From SIG78 sp036677805 (GTDB lineage Bacteria; Verrucomicrobiota; Lentisphaeria; Victivallales; Victivallaceae), in the NCBI GenBank assembly GCA_036677805.1, contig JAVBVS010000005.1, positions 29,440-93,439 of the forward strand: a stretch of 64,000 nt of DNA, read 5' to 3'. The stretch's first letter is position 1. Each line of letters opens with the position of its first letter. Under the pieces are notes generated by a model that was given only the letters and a program-made list of their open reading frames with translations, did no database searches and was not told the origin of the DNA. The translations under genes were made by a program, and so were the position numbers. Positions 17,910-26,495 of the stretch are shown here, one piece after another.

Positions 17910-20678
17910 TCAGGGCAGCCGCGCCTTGAGTTCGGCCCGACCGGAGACATGCTTGACAAATGCCGGCGGCGCCTCGCTCCACTGTTCGTTCGCCGCCAGC
18001 GCGCCAAGCTGTTTGAGTGCGTCCTCCCTGCGCCCGGCATCCAGCAACGCCGCCGCCAGCACGATCCGGTCGGGCGCATCGGCGGGCTCGCCGCACAATT
18101 TCACCGCTTCGCCGGGCTGGCCCTGAAGAATGCGTTCGACCATCCGCAGTCGACGGTCGACGATGTCGCCGGGCGCCAGTTTCTCAAGCTCCGCCAGATA
18201 CCAGTCAACCGAGCTCCAATCCTTTTTTTCCAATCCTTCGAGCACGTTTTTGCGTAAAAAATCCAATGTCGCCCGGTCGCTGCCGGCCACCGCTTTGAGT
18301 ACCTCTTCCAGATAGCTGTCCGGGCCCACGCCATGCTCCTTGGCCAACAGGTAAAATTCCCCGGCCTCTTTGCGGCGCGCCGGATCGGCCGACAGCATCA
18401 GCGCCAATTCATAGGCGGCTTCGGCATTGGCGGGTTCGATCTTCAACACCGCCTTGAACGCATTTTCCGCTTCGGCCACCTTGCCGCTGCGGCTCCACGC
18501 CAGCCCCTCGGTCAACAACAGATTGCCATCGGTCCGGCCCTGACGCTGCTTGCGGTAATCCGCCAACAGCGCCAGCGCCCGGGCATAATCGCGTTTCCCG
18601 ATCAGCGCCCGCGACAAGTCGTCCAGCACCAGGCGGTCGTTATTGAGCGCGCGGCAGGCCGGTTCCAGCAATTTCACCGCATCGTCATACTGGCCGCGCG
18701 CCAGATAGATCGCCCCGAGGCGGCGCGCCGCCTCGGCATTGCCCGGATCGCGCGCCAACACCTGGCGATAGCCCCAGATCGCGATTTCCAGATTGGACCG
18801 GGCCTCGGCGGTACGTGCGTCGGCCAGCAGATTTTCGAGCTTTTCAAGATCGGCCACCTGCTGTGTTCCGAGCGCGGCGGCAACCATCGCCCCGGGCCCG
18901 GAAGCCGCCGGCTGCCGTTTCAATGTCTTGAGTTCGGCCAGCAACGCGGTATTTTCCGCCTCGTAACGCCGCAGGCTTTCCTCCAGCCCCGGAATCCGGT
19001 TCAGCGCGGCGAGCACATCGGAATTGGAGGCGCGGTTCACCAGATCGAATTTGGCCTTGAGTTCGTCATAGGCTTTCTGCAGATCGGCCAGCTTGCGCAA
19101 ATCCACCTCGCTGGAGAGCAATTTGGTCTTGTACTCCATCACCGCCTCGCGAGAGCTCTTGATCAAGGCGGCATCGGCGTCGGCGGTACGCTTGAGTTCG
19201 TCATATTTTTCACCAAGCAGACGCTGCTGCTTCTGCGCTTCGGCAAGCTTGGCCTCCAAATCGTTATTGGTCTGATTCAGGCTGCCCGCATTCAGCGAAT
19301 CGGCCTTCAGCCGATCATTGTGGCGTTTTTCCAGTTCGTTGTAACGGGTGGTCCAATTCTGCAATTCGGTTTCCAGCGAGGCGGTGCGCTGCTGGAGGCT
19401 TTTAAGTTCGGCGTTGGTGACCTGCGCCGCATCAGTCTGCTGCCGGCCCGAAGCGCTCAGCGACTGGTAGTCGGCATTGACCCGCTGCAATTGATCCTCG
19501 GTCTGGCGCAACTGGTTACGCAGGGTGGTTTCGTTTTCGGTCATCTCGGCGATTTTCCGGCGCAAGCCGGCTTCGGACTGTTCCGCCCCGCCGCGTTTAT
19601 CCAGTTCATCCCGAAGCCGCTTGACCTCGGCGGTCAACTCCGCCGTAATCGCCGCCCGATCGTTTTCGGTCAGGAGCTTCATCAGCCGGTCAAGCTGCTG
19701 ATTCTTGCGCGCCAGCTCGGTTTCCAGCGTTTCCACCCGCCTGGACAGCAAGCCGTCGTCAGCCGCCGGGACCGCCGGGGCGCCGCTCCGATTGCGCGCC
19801 AGCTCCAGATCACGTTCCAGTCGCTTCACCACATTGTCGTGATTTTGCGCGGCATCCTTCAAGGCCAGGATTTCACGCCGCGCCGCGGCATAATTCTCAT
19901 CGCGTTTGGCCAGTTCGGTTTCCAGGCGGCGGCGTTCGGCCATGGCTTCGTCGTTGGCAAGTTTCAGCTCCAGCATCTGATTTTGTAATTTTTGCAGATC
20001 GCCGCCGGGACGCAACGCGCGGTCGGCGGCTTCCTTGTAACGCACCTCGAGCAAGGCATATTTGTCCTGCAGCAGCCGGTAGTCGCGCAGCACGCCGTCG
20101 ACATCGCGGCCGCGCGCTTCGGACTGTTGCAGCTTGACCTGAAGACCGTCGATTTCCTGCAATGCCAGCCGCAGCCGCTGCCGGTACTGCTCCAGCTCGG
20201 ACTGCATTTCGATATACAAACGGCCGGAACCGCCGCCGCTCGCCGATTCGACTCCGCCGCCGGAAACGGACAAACCGCCCGGAATTGAAAAATCACTCCG
20301 ATAGGAAGGCGCGCCGGACGCCGCGACCGGAGGCGGAGCGGTTTCGGCCGGCAGCGGCAGCCGCCCGGCGAGTTTGCGCAGATTGGCGATTTCATCGTCG
20401 CACAGCTTGATCCGCCCTTCGATCACCTGCTTGTTCCAATCCGGAAAATTGCGGCGGACGGCCTGGTAAAATTCGCGGCTCTGCTGATACAATTCGAGCG
20501 CGCGGTCGTACTGCCGGTCGTCGCGGAAAGCGCTGGCGCGGTCGTAGCAGTCGTAGCCTTTGCGCCAGCCGACCCATGGCGAACTTTCCACCGACTCCGT
20601 ATCGGCAGCCCGGACATTCCCGCCCGGCAGCGCCAGCCCCAGCAGCAATGCCATTGCCATCCAGCGTACCGTTTTCAT
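17910..20678 (-). CDS. Exported coiled-coil and TPR-repeat protein
   Basis: 922 residues. Signal peptide at 1-24 ('MALLLGLALPGGNVRA'). A short helical segment with 'YDRALELYQQSREFYQ' follows, then a very long coiled coil (about 150-590) rich in Glu, Leu, Lys, Arg and Gln, and C-terminal TPR helices (about 630-900: 'LEIAIWGYRQVLARDPGNAE', 'ARRLGAIYLARGQYDDAVKL'). It is periplasmic or envelope-associated by prediction. The ATG overlaps the hflX stop (ATGA), so the two are translationally coupled. No named family recognised; a scaffold role is inference. Confidence 0.75.
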   Translation of the reverse strand: MKTVRWMAMALLLGLALPGGNVRAADTESVESSPWVGWRKGYDCYDRASAFRDDRQYDRALELYQQSREFYQAVRRNFPDWNKQVIEGRIKLCDDEIANLRKLAGRLPLPAETAPPPVAASGAPSYRSDFSIPGGLSVSGGGVESASGGGSGRLYIEMQSELEQYRQRLRLALQEIDGLQVKLQQSEARGRDVDGVLRDYRLLQDKYALLEVRYKEAADRALRPGGDLQKLQNQMLELKLANDEAMAERRRLETELAKRDENYAAARREILALKDAAQNHDNVVKRLERDLELARNRSGAPAVPAADDGLLSRRVETLETELARKNQQLDRLMKLLTENDRAAITAELTAEVKRLRDELDKRGGAEQSEAGLRRKIAEMTENETTLRNQLRQTEDQLQRVNADYQSLSASGRQQTDAAQVTNAELKSLQQRTASLETELQNWTTRYNELEKRHNDRLKADSLNAGSLNQTNNDLEAKLAEAQKQQRLLGEKYDELKRTADADAALIKSSREAVMEYKTKLLSSEVDLRKLADLQKAYDELKAKFDLVNRASNSDVLAALNRIPGLEESLRRYEAENTALLAELKTLKRQPAASGPGAMVAAALGTQQVADLEKLENLLADARTAEARSNLEIAIWGYRQVLARDPGNAEAARRLGAIYLARGQYDDAVKLLEPACRALNNDRLVLDDLSRALIGKRDYARALALLADYRKQRQGRTDGNLLLTEGLAWSRSGKVAEAENAFKAVLKIEPANAEAAYELALMLSADPARRKEAGEFYLLAKEHGVGPDSYLEEVLKAVAGSDRATLDFLRKNVLEGLEKKDWSSVDWYLAELEKLAPGDIVDRRLRMVERILQGQPGEAVKLCGEPADAPDRIVLAAALLDAGRREDALKQLGALAANEQWSEAPPAFVKHVSGRAELKARLP

Positions 20679-21997
20679 TGCGTTACCTGATACTCCTTGA
20701 ATTTGTCCCGGTAAAAGCCGCTGAGCGCCACCGTCAGGAGGGTGTTGCCCTCCTCATCGTATTGCGACTCGAGAATCCGGGTTTTGGCATGGGCCAGCGC
20801 AATCAGATCGTGGCGCGACGGCGGCAGCTTGAGATGCACAATCCGGCTGTGCCGGCCGGCGGCCTCGCTCAGCGCCGCCAGCAGCGGCTCCACCCCCTCG
20901 CCGGTCGCCGCCGACATGAAAATACCGTTGGGAAAGAGACTCCGCGCCCGGACCCGGGCCAGCTCGTCGTGAGGCCGGTCGATCTTGTTGAAGACCACGA
21001 TCACCCTGCCGGTATCCGCGCCGAGTTCGCGCAACACCCCCAAAGTGGTGTCCCAGTGTTCATCGATGTCGGGGCTGGATACATCCAGCACCAGAATCAG
21101 AAAATCGGCCAGCACCGCCTCTTCCAGCGTCGACTTGAACGCCTCCACCAGATCGTGCGGCAGCTTGCGCACAAAGCCCACCGTATCGGTCAGCAGCACC
21201 GTCTGCCTGCCGGGCAGCGCCACCTGCCGGGTCATGGGATCGAGCGTCGCGAAAAGCTTGTCTTCAACCGCCACTTCACGGCCGGAAAGCAGCTTCAACA
21301 GCGATGATTTGCCCGCATTGGTATAACCGACGATCGCGCCATGGGGCATCTCCTGCCGCTCGCGGCTTTTGCGCTGAGTGGCCCGCTGCTTGCGTACGGT
21401 TTCAAGCTCGTCTTCGAGCTGGGCAATCTTGGTTTTGACCTGGCGGCGGTCGAGTTCGATCTGCGACTCGCCTTCGCCGCGGGCCATCACCGCCCCGCCG
21501 CGCTGACGCGACAAATGGGTCCACGCCCCGGCAAGGCGGGGCAGCTGATATTTGAGCCGGGCCAATTCGACCTGAAGCGCCGCCTCGCGGGTTGACGCGC
21601 GGTCGGCGAAAATATCCAGGATCACCTCCTGGCGGTCAAGCACCGCGGCATCGGGACACAGCCGCGCCCAGTTGCGCTGCTGAGTCGGCGAAATTTCGGC
21701 GTCGAAGACCAACGCGTCGGCCGATTTTTCGCGCACCATCGCAGCGATTTCCTCGGCCTTGCCGGAACCGATCAGATACTTCGCCTGCGGCGCGCCCTTG
21801 AGCTTGACCACCACCCGCTCCACGGCGGCGATGCCGAGGTTGTCAAGCAGCTCGGCCAGCTCGTCGAGATGCTCATGCACCTCGGCCGTGGAGAGAGCGC
21901 CCTCGGCCACGCCGACGATCAAAGCGCGCTCCACCCGGCGGCGGGATTCCTGTTCAATATCGATCACGTTCCATATCCTTCCATTGTCGTTCGACAT
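20675..21997 (-). CDS. hflX: Ribosome-associated GTPase HflX
   Basis: 440 residues with the HflX N-terminal domain ('ALIVGV', 'EHLDELAELLDNLGIAAVER', 'YLIGSGKAEEIA', 'LVFDAEISPTQQRNW') and a GTPase domain: G1 G-Y-T-N-A-G-K-S at 224-231, G3 'DTVGFVRKLPHDLVEAFKST', G4 'NKID'. HflX splits stalled ribosomes. ATG 21997 has no ribosome site and a TATAGT box abuts it on the same strand; an in-frame GTG at 21967 has GAAGGA about nine bases upstream and may be the real start. It overlaps the TPR gene by 4 bp. Confidence 0.93.
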   Translation of the reverse strand: MSNDNGRIWNVIDIEQESRRRVERALIVGVAEGALSTAEVHEHLDELAELLDNLGIAAVERVVVKLKGAPQAKYLIGSGKAEEIAAMVREKSADALVFDAEISPTQQRNWARLCPDAAVLDRQEVILDIFADRASTREAALQVELARLKYQLPRLAGAWTHLSRQRGGAVMARGEGESQIELDRRQVKTKIAQLEDELETVRKQRATQRKSRERQEMPHGAIVGYTNAGKSSLLKLLSGREVAVEDKLFATLDPMTRQVALPGRQTVLLTDTVGFVRKLPHDLVEAFKSTLEEAVLADFLILVLDVSSPDIDEHWDTTLGVLRELGADTGRVIVVFNKIDRPHDELARVRARSLFPNGIFMSAATGEGVEPLLAALSEAAGRHSRIVHLKLPPSRHDLIALAHAKTRILESQYDEEGNTLLTVALSGFYRDKFKEYQVTQ

Positions 21998-22139
21998 ACT
22001 ATAATCACGGTTGGATCATTTTTCGCCCCGAAGAATGATTTTTTCACATTTTTCAATAGGCAACAACATAAAAAGGGATAAAAAAACAGCGATTCCGCCG
22101 TTCCCGGCTGGAAGTCGCCGCCAATGGTGCTATATTTTT

Positions 22140-22173
22140 TTGACAAAATGCTTCGGCATAAAAAGCATAATAT
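22140..22173 (+). promoter_or_regulatory. Candidate promoter with internal inverted repeat, before the amidohydrolase gene
   Basis: A perfect TTGACA (22140-22145) is followed by an AT-rich stretch with CATAAT (22166-22171), a longer-than-usual 20-bp spacing. Between them ATGCTT (22148-22153) and AAGCAT (22162-22167) form an exact inverted repeat that could bind a repressor or activator. No cognate regulator is adjacent. Confidence 0.4.
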
Positions 22174-22195
22174 TAACCGGGAGCGCAAGCCTATC

Positions 22196-23104
22196 ATGTT
22201 CATTGACATTCATGCTCATATCACCTACGGCGACTGTCCCGAGCTGGCCGCCGGAATCCTTGGCCGGCCGCCGTTCGACATCGGCGTGCTGCTGCGCCGC
22301 ATGGACCTCGAAGGCATCGAAAAATCGGTGCTGCTGCCGCTGGTCAACGCCGAAGTGCTCGACCGCTACGGCGTCGCCGGCAATCAGGAAGTGCTGCGCG
22401 CCGCCCGGCGCTACCCCGACCGGATCATCCCCTTCTGCGGCGTCGATCCGCGTTCCATGCTCGCCTGGGGCAGGCCCGGCGAACCGGGCAGCTTCCGGAA
22501 GCTGCTCGAAATCTATCGCGATCTCGGCTGTCGCGGCATCGGCGAAGTCTGCGGCTCGATCCCGGTCGACGACGAACGTTACCAGGCGCTCTACGCCGCC
22601 GCCGGAGAATTCAAAATGCCGCTGGTTTTCCACTTCCAGCGGCCGGGCGGACACACCTACGGCGCGACCGACATATTCCATTTGCCGGGGTTGGAGCGGA
22701 TGCTGGCCCGATTTCCCGAGACCGTGTTTCTCGGCCATTCGATGGCCTTCTGGAGCGAAATTTCCGGCGATGTGACGGAAACCGAAAGCGAAGGCTATCT
22801 CAAAGGCAGATACACCAAAAAGGGCCGGCTCTGGGAGCTCTTCGCCAAGTATCCGAATCTCGGGGGCGACATCTCCGCCGGCAGCGGCGCCCTCGGCATC
22901 TCCTGTGACCCGGAACACGGTGCGGAGTTTCTGGAAACGTTCAAGCATCAGCTCTATTTCGGCACCGACCGCTTCACCGCGGAGGACGAGCCGATTCCGC
23001 CTCAGATCCCGCTGCTGAACAACTGGCGTCAGGAAGGCAAGATTTCAGCGGAAGCCTATGAACTGATCGCCCATAAAAACGCGGAAAAACTGCTTGGTCT
23101 GTGA
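22196..23104 (+). CDS. Amidohydrolase family (COG2159-like) metal-dependent hydrolase
   Basis: 302 residues, TIM-barrel hydrolase. The metal-binding 'MFIDIHAHITYGDCPE' begins the protein; 'GIEKSVLLPLVNAE', 'IPFCGVDPRSM', 'CRGIGEVCG', 'LVFHFQRPGGHTYG', 'VFLGHSMAFWSEIS' and 'YFGTDRFTAED' follow the Amidohydrolase_2 pattern, with conserved His and Asp ligands. ATG 22196 is chosen because the family begins at this point; an upstream in-frame ATG at 22148 lies inside the probable promoter. An oxidoreductase gene follows after 82 bp, suggesting one sugar-acid or cyclitol pathway, but the substrate cannot be read. Confidence 0.8.
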   Translation: MFIDIHAHITYGDCPELAAGILGRPPFDIGVLLRRMDLEGIEKSVLLPLVNAEVLDRYGVAGNQEVLRAARRYPDRIIPFCGVDPRSMLAWGRPGEPGSFRKLLEIYRDLGCRGIGEVCGSIPVDDERYQALYAAAGEFKMPLVFHFQRPGGHTYGATDIFHLPGLERMLARFPETVFLGHSMAFWSEISGDVTETESEGYLKGRYTKKGRLWELFAKYPNLGGDISAGSGALGISCDPEHGAEFLETFKHQLYFGTDRFTAEDEPIPPQIPLLNNWRQEGKISAEAYELIAHKNAEKLLGL

Positions 23105-23186
23105 CCGGTTCGGATTTTATTTCCGGGGTTTCCGGCAATACATTTCTGACCATCAAAGAGGCATTCAACCCATCAGAAAGGATAAC

Positions 23187-24095
23187 ATGATGAGCGAACT
23201 CAAAGTCGGTATGATCGGACTGGACACTTCCCACGTGACCGCTTTCGTCGATCTGTTGAACGACGCCAGGAATGAATTCCACGTTCCGGGCGCCAAAGTC
23301 GTCAAGGCCTTTCCCGGCGGCGGCAGCAAATTCAGCCTGAGCTACAACCGCATCGGCCAGTTCACCGACGAACTGCGCAAGCGCAATATCGAGATCGTCG
23401 ACTCCATCGAAGCGCTGGCCGGCCTCGACGCCTACTTCCTCGAAAGCGTCGACGGCGAACAGCACCTCGAACAGTTCAGAATTCTGGCCCAATTCGGCAA
23501 GCCGGTATTCATCGACAAGCCGCTGGCCTGCAGCTACGACGACGCCAAGGCGATCGTGAAGTTGGCCAAGGCTAAGAACGTCCCGGTGATGAGCTGCTCG
23601 AGCATCCGTTATGCGCTGGGCATCTCCGATCTGCTCAAAAAGGAAGAAGACACCGAGGTATTCGCCTGCCAGGCATTCGGGCCGATGAATCTGCTCGACG
23701 ACTACCGCGACTATTTCTGGTACGGCATTCACTCCACCGAAATCGTCTTCGCCATGCTCGGCAAGGGCTGCGAATCGGTCCAGGTGCTTCCGACTGAAAA
23801 CGCGGACCTGCTGATCGGCCGCTGGAAAGACGGCAAATTCGGTTCGATCCTCGGCAACCGCAACGGCGTCTGGGAATTCGGCTGTACCACCACCACGGTC
23901 AAGACGCAGCGTCAGGGCGTCGCCTCTGGCAAGGTACCCTATTATGCGATGCTGCTCAAGGAAGTGATTCCTTTCTTCCAGACCGGCAAGAGTCCGCTGG
24001 ATGTCGAAGAAACCCTCGAAGTGATCGCGTTCCTCGAAGCGGCCAGCCGCAGCCGCAAAGCCGGCGGCAAACCGGTCAAGTTCGCCGAACTCTGA
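23187..24095 (+). CDS. Gfo/Idh/MocA-type oxidoreductase-like protein
   Basis: 302 residues. The N-terminal Rossmann-like half begins 'LKVGMIGLDTSHVTAFVDLL', lacking the usual G-x-G-x-x-G. 'FGKPVFIDKPLACSYDDAKA' keeps the E/D-K-P lysine motif, and the C-terminal half has 'YFWYGIHSTEIVFAMLGKG', similar to the catalytic G-x-H segment. It may use NAD(P) weakly or have another role. AGAAAGGA just before ATG 23187 fixes the start. It is likely co-transcribed with the amidohydrolase gene upstream and ends before a strong terminator. Confidence 0.75.
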   Translation: MMSELKVGMIGLDTSHVTAFVDLLNDARNEFHVPGAKVVKAFPGGGSKFSLSYNRIGQFTDELRKRNIEIVDSIEALAGLDAYFLESVDGEQHLEQFRILAQFGKPVFIDKPLACSYDDAKAIVKLAKAKNVPVMSCSSIRYALGISDLLKKEEDTEVFACQAFGPMNLLDDYRDYFWYGIHSTEIVFAMLGKGCESVQVLPTENADLLIGRWKDGKFGSILGNRNGVWEFGCTTTTVKTQRQGVASGKVPYYAMLLKEVIPFFQTGKSPLDVEETLEVIAFLEAASRSRKAGGKPVKFAEL

Positions 24096-24150
24096 GCCAA
24101 GTGTGCCGACAGTCCGGTGGCGGGAAAAGATAGCCCGTTGTCGGACATTG

Positions 24151-24188
24151 AAAAATCCCGGGTTTTCTTACGGAAACCCGGGATTTTT
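24151..24188. terminator. Bidirectional rho-independent terminator
   Basis: A run of A, the stem AATCCCGGGTTT with its complement around a short loop, and a run of T. It lies between the convergent oxidoreductase and AraC genes. Confidence 0.85.
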
Positions 24189-24197
24189 TCATGACGA

Positions 24198-25052
24198 TCA
24201 AATTCCGTCGGGAGAGCGGGAAAATGGCGGTTCCAACGCCAGGCGATGGCGAAATTCCGTTGGCGAAAGCCCGGTCTTGCGGCGGAACATGCGCGAAAAC
24301 TGAAACGGATCGTCGTACCCGCAGCGCATCCCGACATCCCGGATACTGAAATCCCGGTTCCGGAGCCAGTAGCGTGCCTGCTCCATACGGCAGTTCAGTT
24401 GAAAACGAATGGGAGATACCCCGAATTTTTTTCGGAACCCGGCCAGAAACGCCGGGACGGAAAGACAAACCATCCGGGCCAGCTGCTTCAAGCCCAACTC
24501 CTGCTCCGCATGATTTTCAATGAAAGCTTGGACCTTGCGCCATTTTTCCGGAATCTCCACCAATTCCTCGGCGGCTTTCATCCGCCTGATCTCCAGGAAA
24601 AGCGAATGCAGATGATCCCGCAGAAGTGCAGTCGAAGGCGGCCGGCCCGAAGCCATTTCCGCATAGAAAAGATCCAGATAGCGTTCCACCGCCCTTGAAT
24701 CAGGACACTCCATGCAGAACTCCTCCTCCAAGCCGGTTTCCACGAAAAGCCCCGGCACATCCTCGCCGTGAAAGTGCAACCAGCTGTGAGACCACGCCTG
24801 ATCCCGATTCCCGTAATAGTGTCCGGCCGCCAGTTGCCACAGCCGCAGCGTTCCGGCCGGATGAAACGCCCGGCGTCCATGGAAATCGATCCATACCGGA
24901 TCATGGAACAACATCAGCAGCCGGTCGCCCGTACCTCCCGGCCGGTCCACGACGCAAGGTCGCATCGGCTCGAACTTGCTGACGCCCATAACCACGATCC
25001 GGCCCGGAACGGCGGCGTCCGACAATTTCATATAACGGTATTCCATTGCCAT
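24198..25052 (-). CDS. AraC-family transcriptional regulator
   Basis: 284 residues. The N-terminal half is a cupin-like sensor ('DPVWIDFHGRRAFHPAGTLR', 'SHSWLHFHGEDVPGLF'). The C-terminal 100 residues hold two helix-turn-helix units: 'ELGLKQLARMVCLSVPAFLA' with 'FRKKFGVSPIRFQLNCRMEQ', then 'FSIRDVGMRCGYDDPFQFSR' with 'FRRKTGLSPTEFRHR'. It is divergent from the GH172-like gene, and two direct repeats in the shared 113-bp gap look like its operator, so it probably activates that gene in response to a sugar. Confidence 0.93.
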   Translation of the reverse strand: MAMEYRYMKLSDAAVPGRIVVMGVSKFEPMRPCVVDRPGGTGDRLLMLFHDPVWIDFHGRRAFHPAGTLRLWQLAAGHYYGNRDQAWSHSWLHFHGEDVPGLFVETGLEEEFCMECPDSRAVERYLDLFYAEMASGRPPSTALLRDHLHSLFLEIRRMKAAEELVEIPEKWRKVQAFIENHAEQELGLKQLARMVCLSVPAFLAGFRKKFGVSPIRFQLNCRMEQARYWLRNRDFSIRDVGMRCGYDDPFQFSRMFRRKTGLSPTEFRHRLALEPPFSRSPDGI

Positions 25053-25072
25053 AAAAAATTACTTTCCCCAAA

Positions 25073-25108
25073 AAAAACATCATTTATGCCATGTGAAAAA
25101 CATCTTTT
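25073..25108 (+). promoter_or_regulatory. Two direct repeats, probable AraC-type operator
   Basis: AAAAACATCATTT (25073-25085) and AAAAACATCTTTT (25096-25108) match at 12 of 13 bases and are 23 bp apart start to start, about two helical turns. The downstream copy covers where the -35 would be. Confidence 0.65.
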
Positions 25109-25114
25109 CTGTAG

Positions 25115-25120
25115 TATAAT
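25115..25120 (+). promoter_or_regulatory. -10 element of the GH172-like gene
   Basis: A perfect TATAAT, with no good -35 at the right distance (TGTGAA at best). This is what an activator-dependent promoter should look like. The second operator repeat ends six bases before it. Confidence 0.6.
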
Positions 25121-25165
25121 TTAAGCAACATGCGATGAAAATACAAATAACAGGAGGTTTTTTCC

Positions 25166-26245
25166 ATGAATATGCTGGATTCGCTTTGCACCCTTTCGTC
25201 TGCACGGAGCCGTTCCATCACGGCGGAAAATGTCTATGGCGAAAAAGGGCGGGGCGGCATGGCCCGGACCGACGGCAAGCCCCAGAAGGAAGTTGTCCGT
25301 CTCGGTCAGATTCCGGAATCGGCGGAGGCTGCGGCAAGAGACCTTGGCCAAAAATGGAAGGTCCGGCCTTTCATCCACCTCGAAGCCGTCGCGACGACCA
25401 TGCTGGCGGACATCACGGGACCCGGTTGCATCCGTCATATCTGGGTGGCCACAGACCAGGCGTGCCTGCGTGATCTGATCCTGCGATTTTACTGGGATGG
25501 CGAGACGGAGCCGAGCGTCGAAGTCCCGCTGGGCGACTTTTTCTGCAATGCCGTGGGATATAACGCCGAAGTTCAGGCCATGCCCGTCTGCGTCAACCCG
25601 TTCAATGGCATGAACTGTTATTTTCCGATGCCGTTTCGCACCCATGCGAAAATCACCATCGAAAATCGCCGCCCGGAACGCTGCGTGATTTACTATGCCA
25701 TCAATTATGAGGAACTCGACGAACTTGCCGACGGTACACCCTGTTTTCATGCCCGCTTCCACCGTACCAATCCGACCGACGGCAAGACGGATTTCGTGAT
25801 TCTTGACGGCGTCACAGGCCGCGGACATTTCTGCGGCTGTTATCTTACATGGCAACAGAATAATTCCGGATGGTGGGGCGAGGGGGAATTCAAGGCTTAT
25901 CTCGACGGCGATGAAGAATTCCCGACCATCTGCGGCACCGGTACCGAAGATTATTTCGGTGGAGCATGGTGCTTCCGTAAAACCTTCTCCGCCCCATTTC
26001 TGGGTTATCCGTGCGGCGGTGAAAACAAGGTCGGTGGGCGGCATAGCCTTTATCGGTTTCACATCCTTGATCCCATTCGTTTCGAACGGGATATCCGAAT
26101 CACGATTCAGGCGCTCGGCTGGCATTCCGAGCGGCGTTATCTCCCATTGAAAGACGATATCTCGGCCACGGCCTACTGGTATCAGTTGGAACCCCATCGG
26201 GCTTTTCCGCCACTGCAAAGCCGCAACGAACTCGAGGTTATTTGA
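25166..26245 (+). CDS. DUF2961 family protein (GH172-like)
   Basis: 359 residues, cytoplasmic by lack of a signal peptide. DUF2961 is now the glycoside hydrolase family GH172, whose known members act on fructofuranosides or D-arabinofuranosides. Key segments are present: 'FIHLEAVATTMLADITGPGC', 'ILRFYWDGETEPSVEVPLGD' 'FF', 'VNPFNGMNCYFPMPF', 'GWWGEGEFKAYLDGDEEFPT' and 'GTGTEDYFGGAW' with E261 and D262. AGGAGG eight bases before ATG 25166 is strong. It stands alone under the divergent AraC regulator. Substrate is inferred only at family level. Confidence 0.88.
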   Translation: MNMLDSLCTLSSARSRSITAENVYGEKGRGGMARTDGKPQKEVVRLGQIPESAEAAARDLGQKWKVRPFIHLEAVATTMLADITGPGCIRHIWVATDQACLRDLILRFYWDGETEPSVEVPLGDFFCNAVGYNAEVQAMPVCVNPFNGMNCYFPMPFRTHAKITIENRRPERCVIYYAINYEELDELADGTPCFHARFHRTNPTDGKTDFVILDGVTGRGHFCGCYLTWQQNNSGWWGEGEFKAYLDGDEEFPTICGTGTEDYFGGAWCFRKTFSAPFLGYPCGGENKVGGRHSLYRFHILDPIRFERDIRITIQALGWHSERRYLPLKDDISATAYWYQLEPHRAFPPLQSRNELEVI

Positions 26246-26274
26246 ACGCTCGCGCCACGGCCCGCCCGGCCTTG

Positions 26275-26459
26275 CCTTGCCGGCGGCCGGCAAGGGGCGA
26301 AACAGGCGTTTCGCCCCGCTGGCCAGGCAGACTGCCTGGCGCGTGAAATGTCGGCGAGACCACCGGTTCGCTTGAGGGCTCCAACCGGCAAAATCCCCGG
26401 GGGGATTCCCCCCTCCGGACCCGGATTCGCAGAACCTTACACCCCTGCGCGGTGTAAGG
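26275..26459. repeat. Chain of strong hairpins between two convergent genes
   Basis: The 250-bp gap 26246-26495 has no convincing gene but holds successive perfect stems: CCTTGCCGG/CCGGCAAGG (26275-26295), GGGGCGAAAC/GTTTCGCCCC (26294-26317), GCCAGGC/GCCTGGC (26322-26340) and CCTTACACC/GGTGTAAGG (26435-26459), with a C/G-run region (26394-26422) between the last two. None is followed by a clear T-run. It may be a repeated element, a structured RNA, or a multi-hairpin terminator region. Confidence 0.55.
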
Positions 26460-26495
26460 CCGACATGCGCCGCACGACTATGGCGAAACCGCCCG

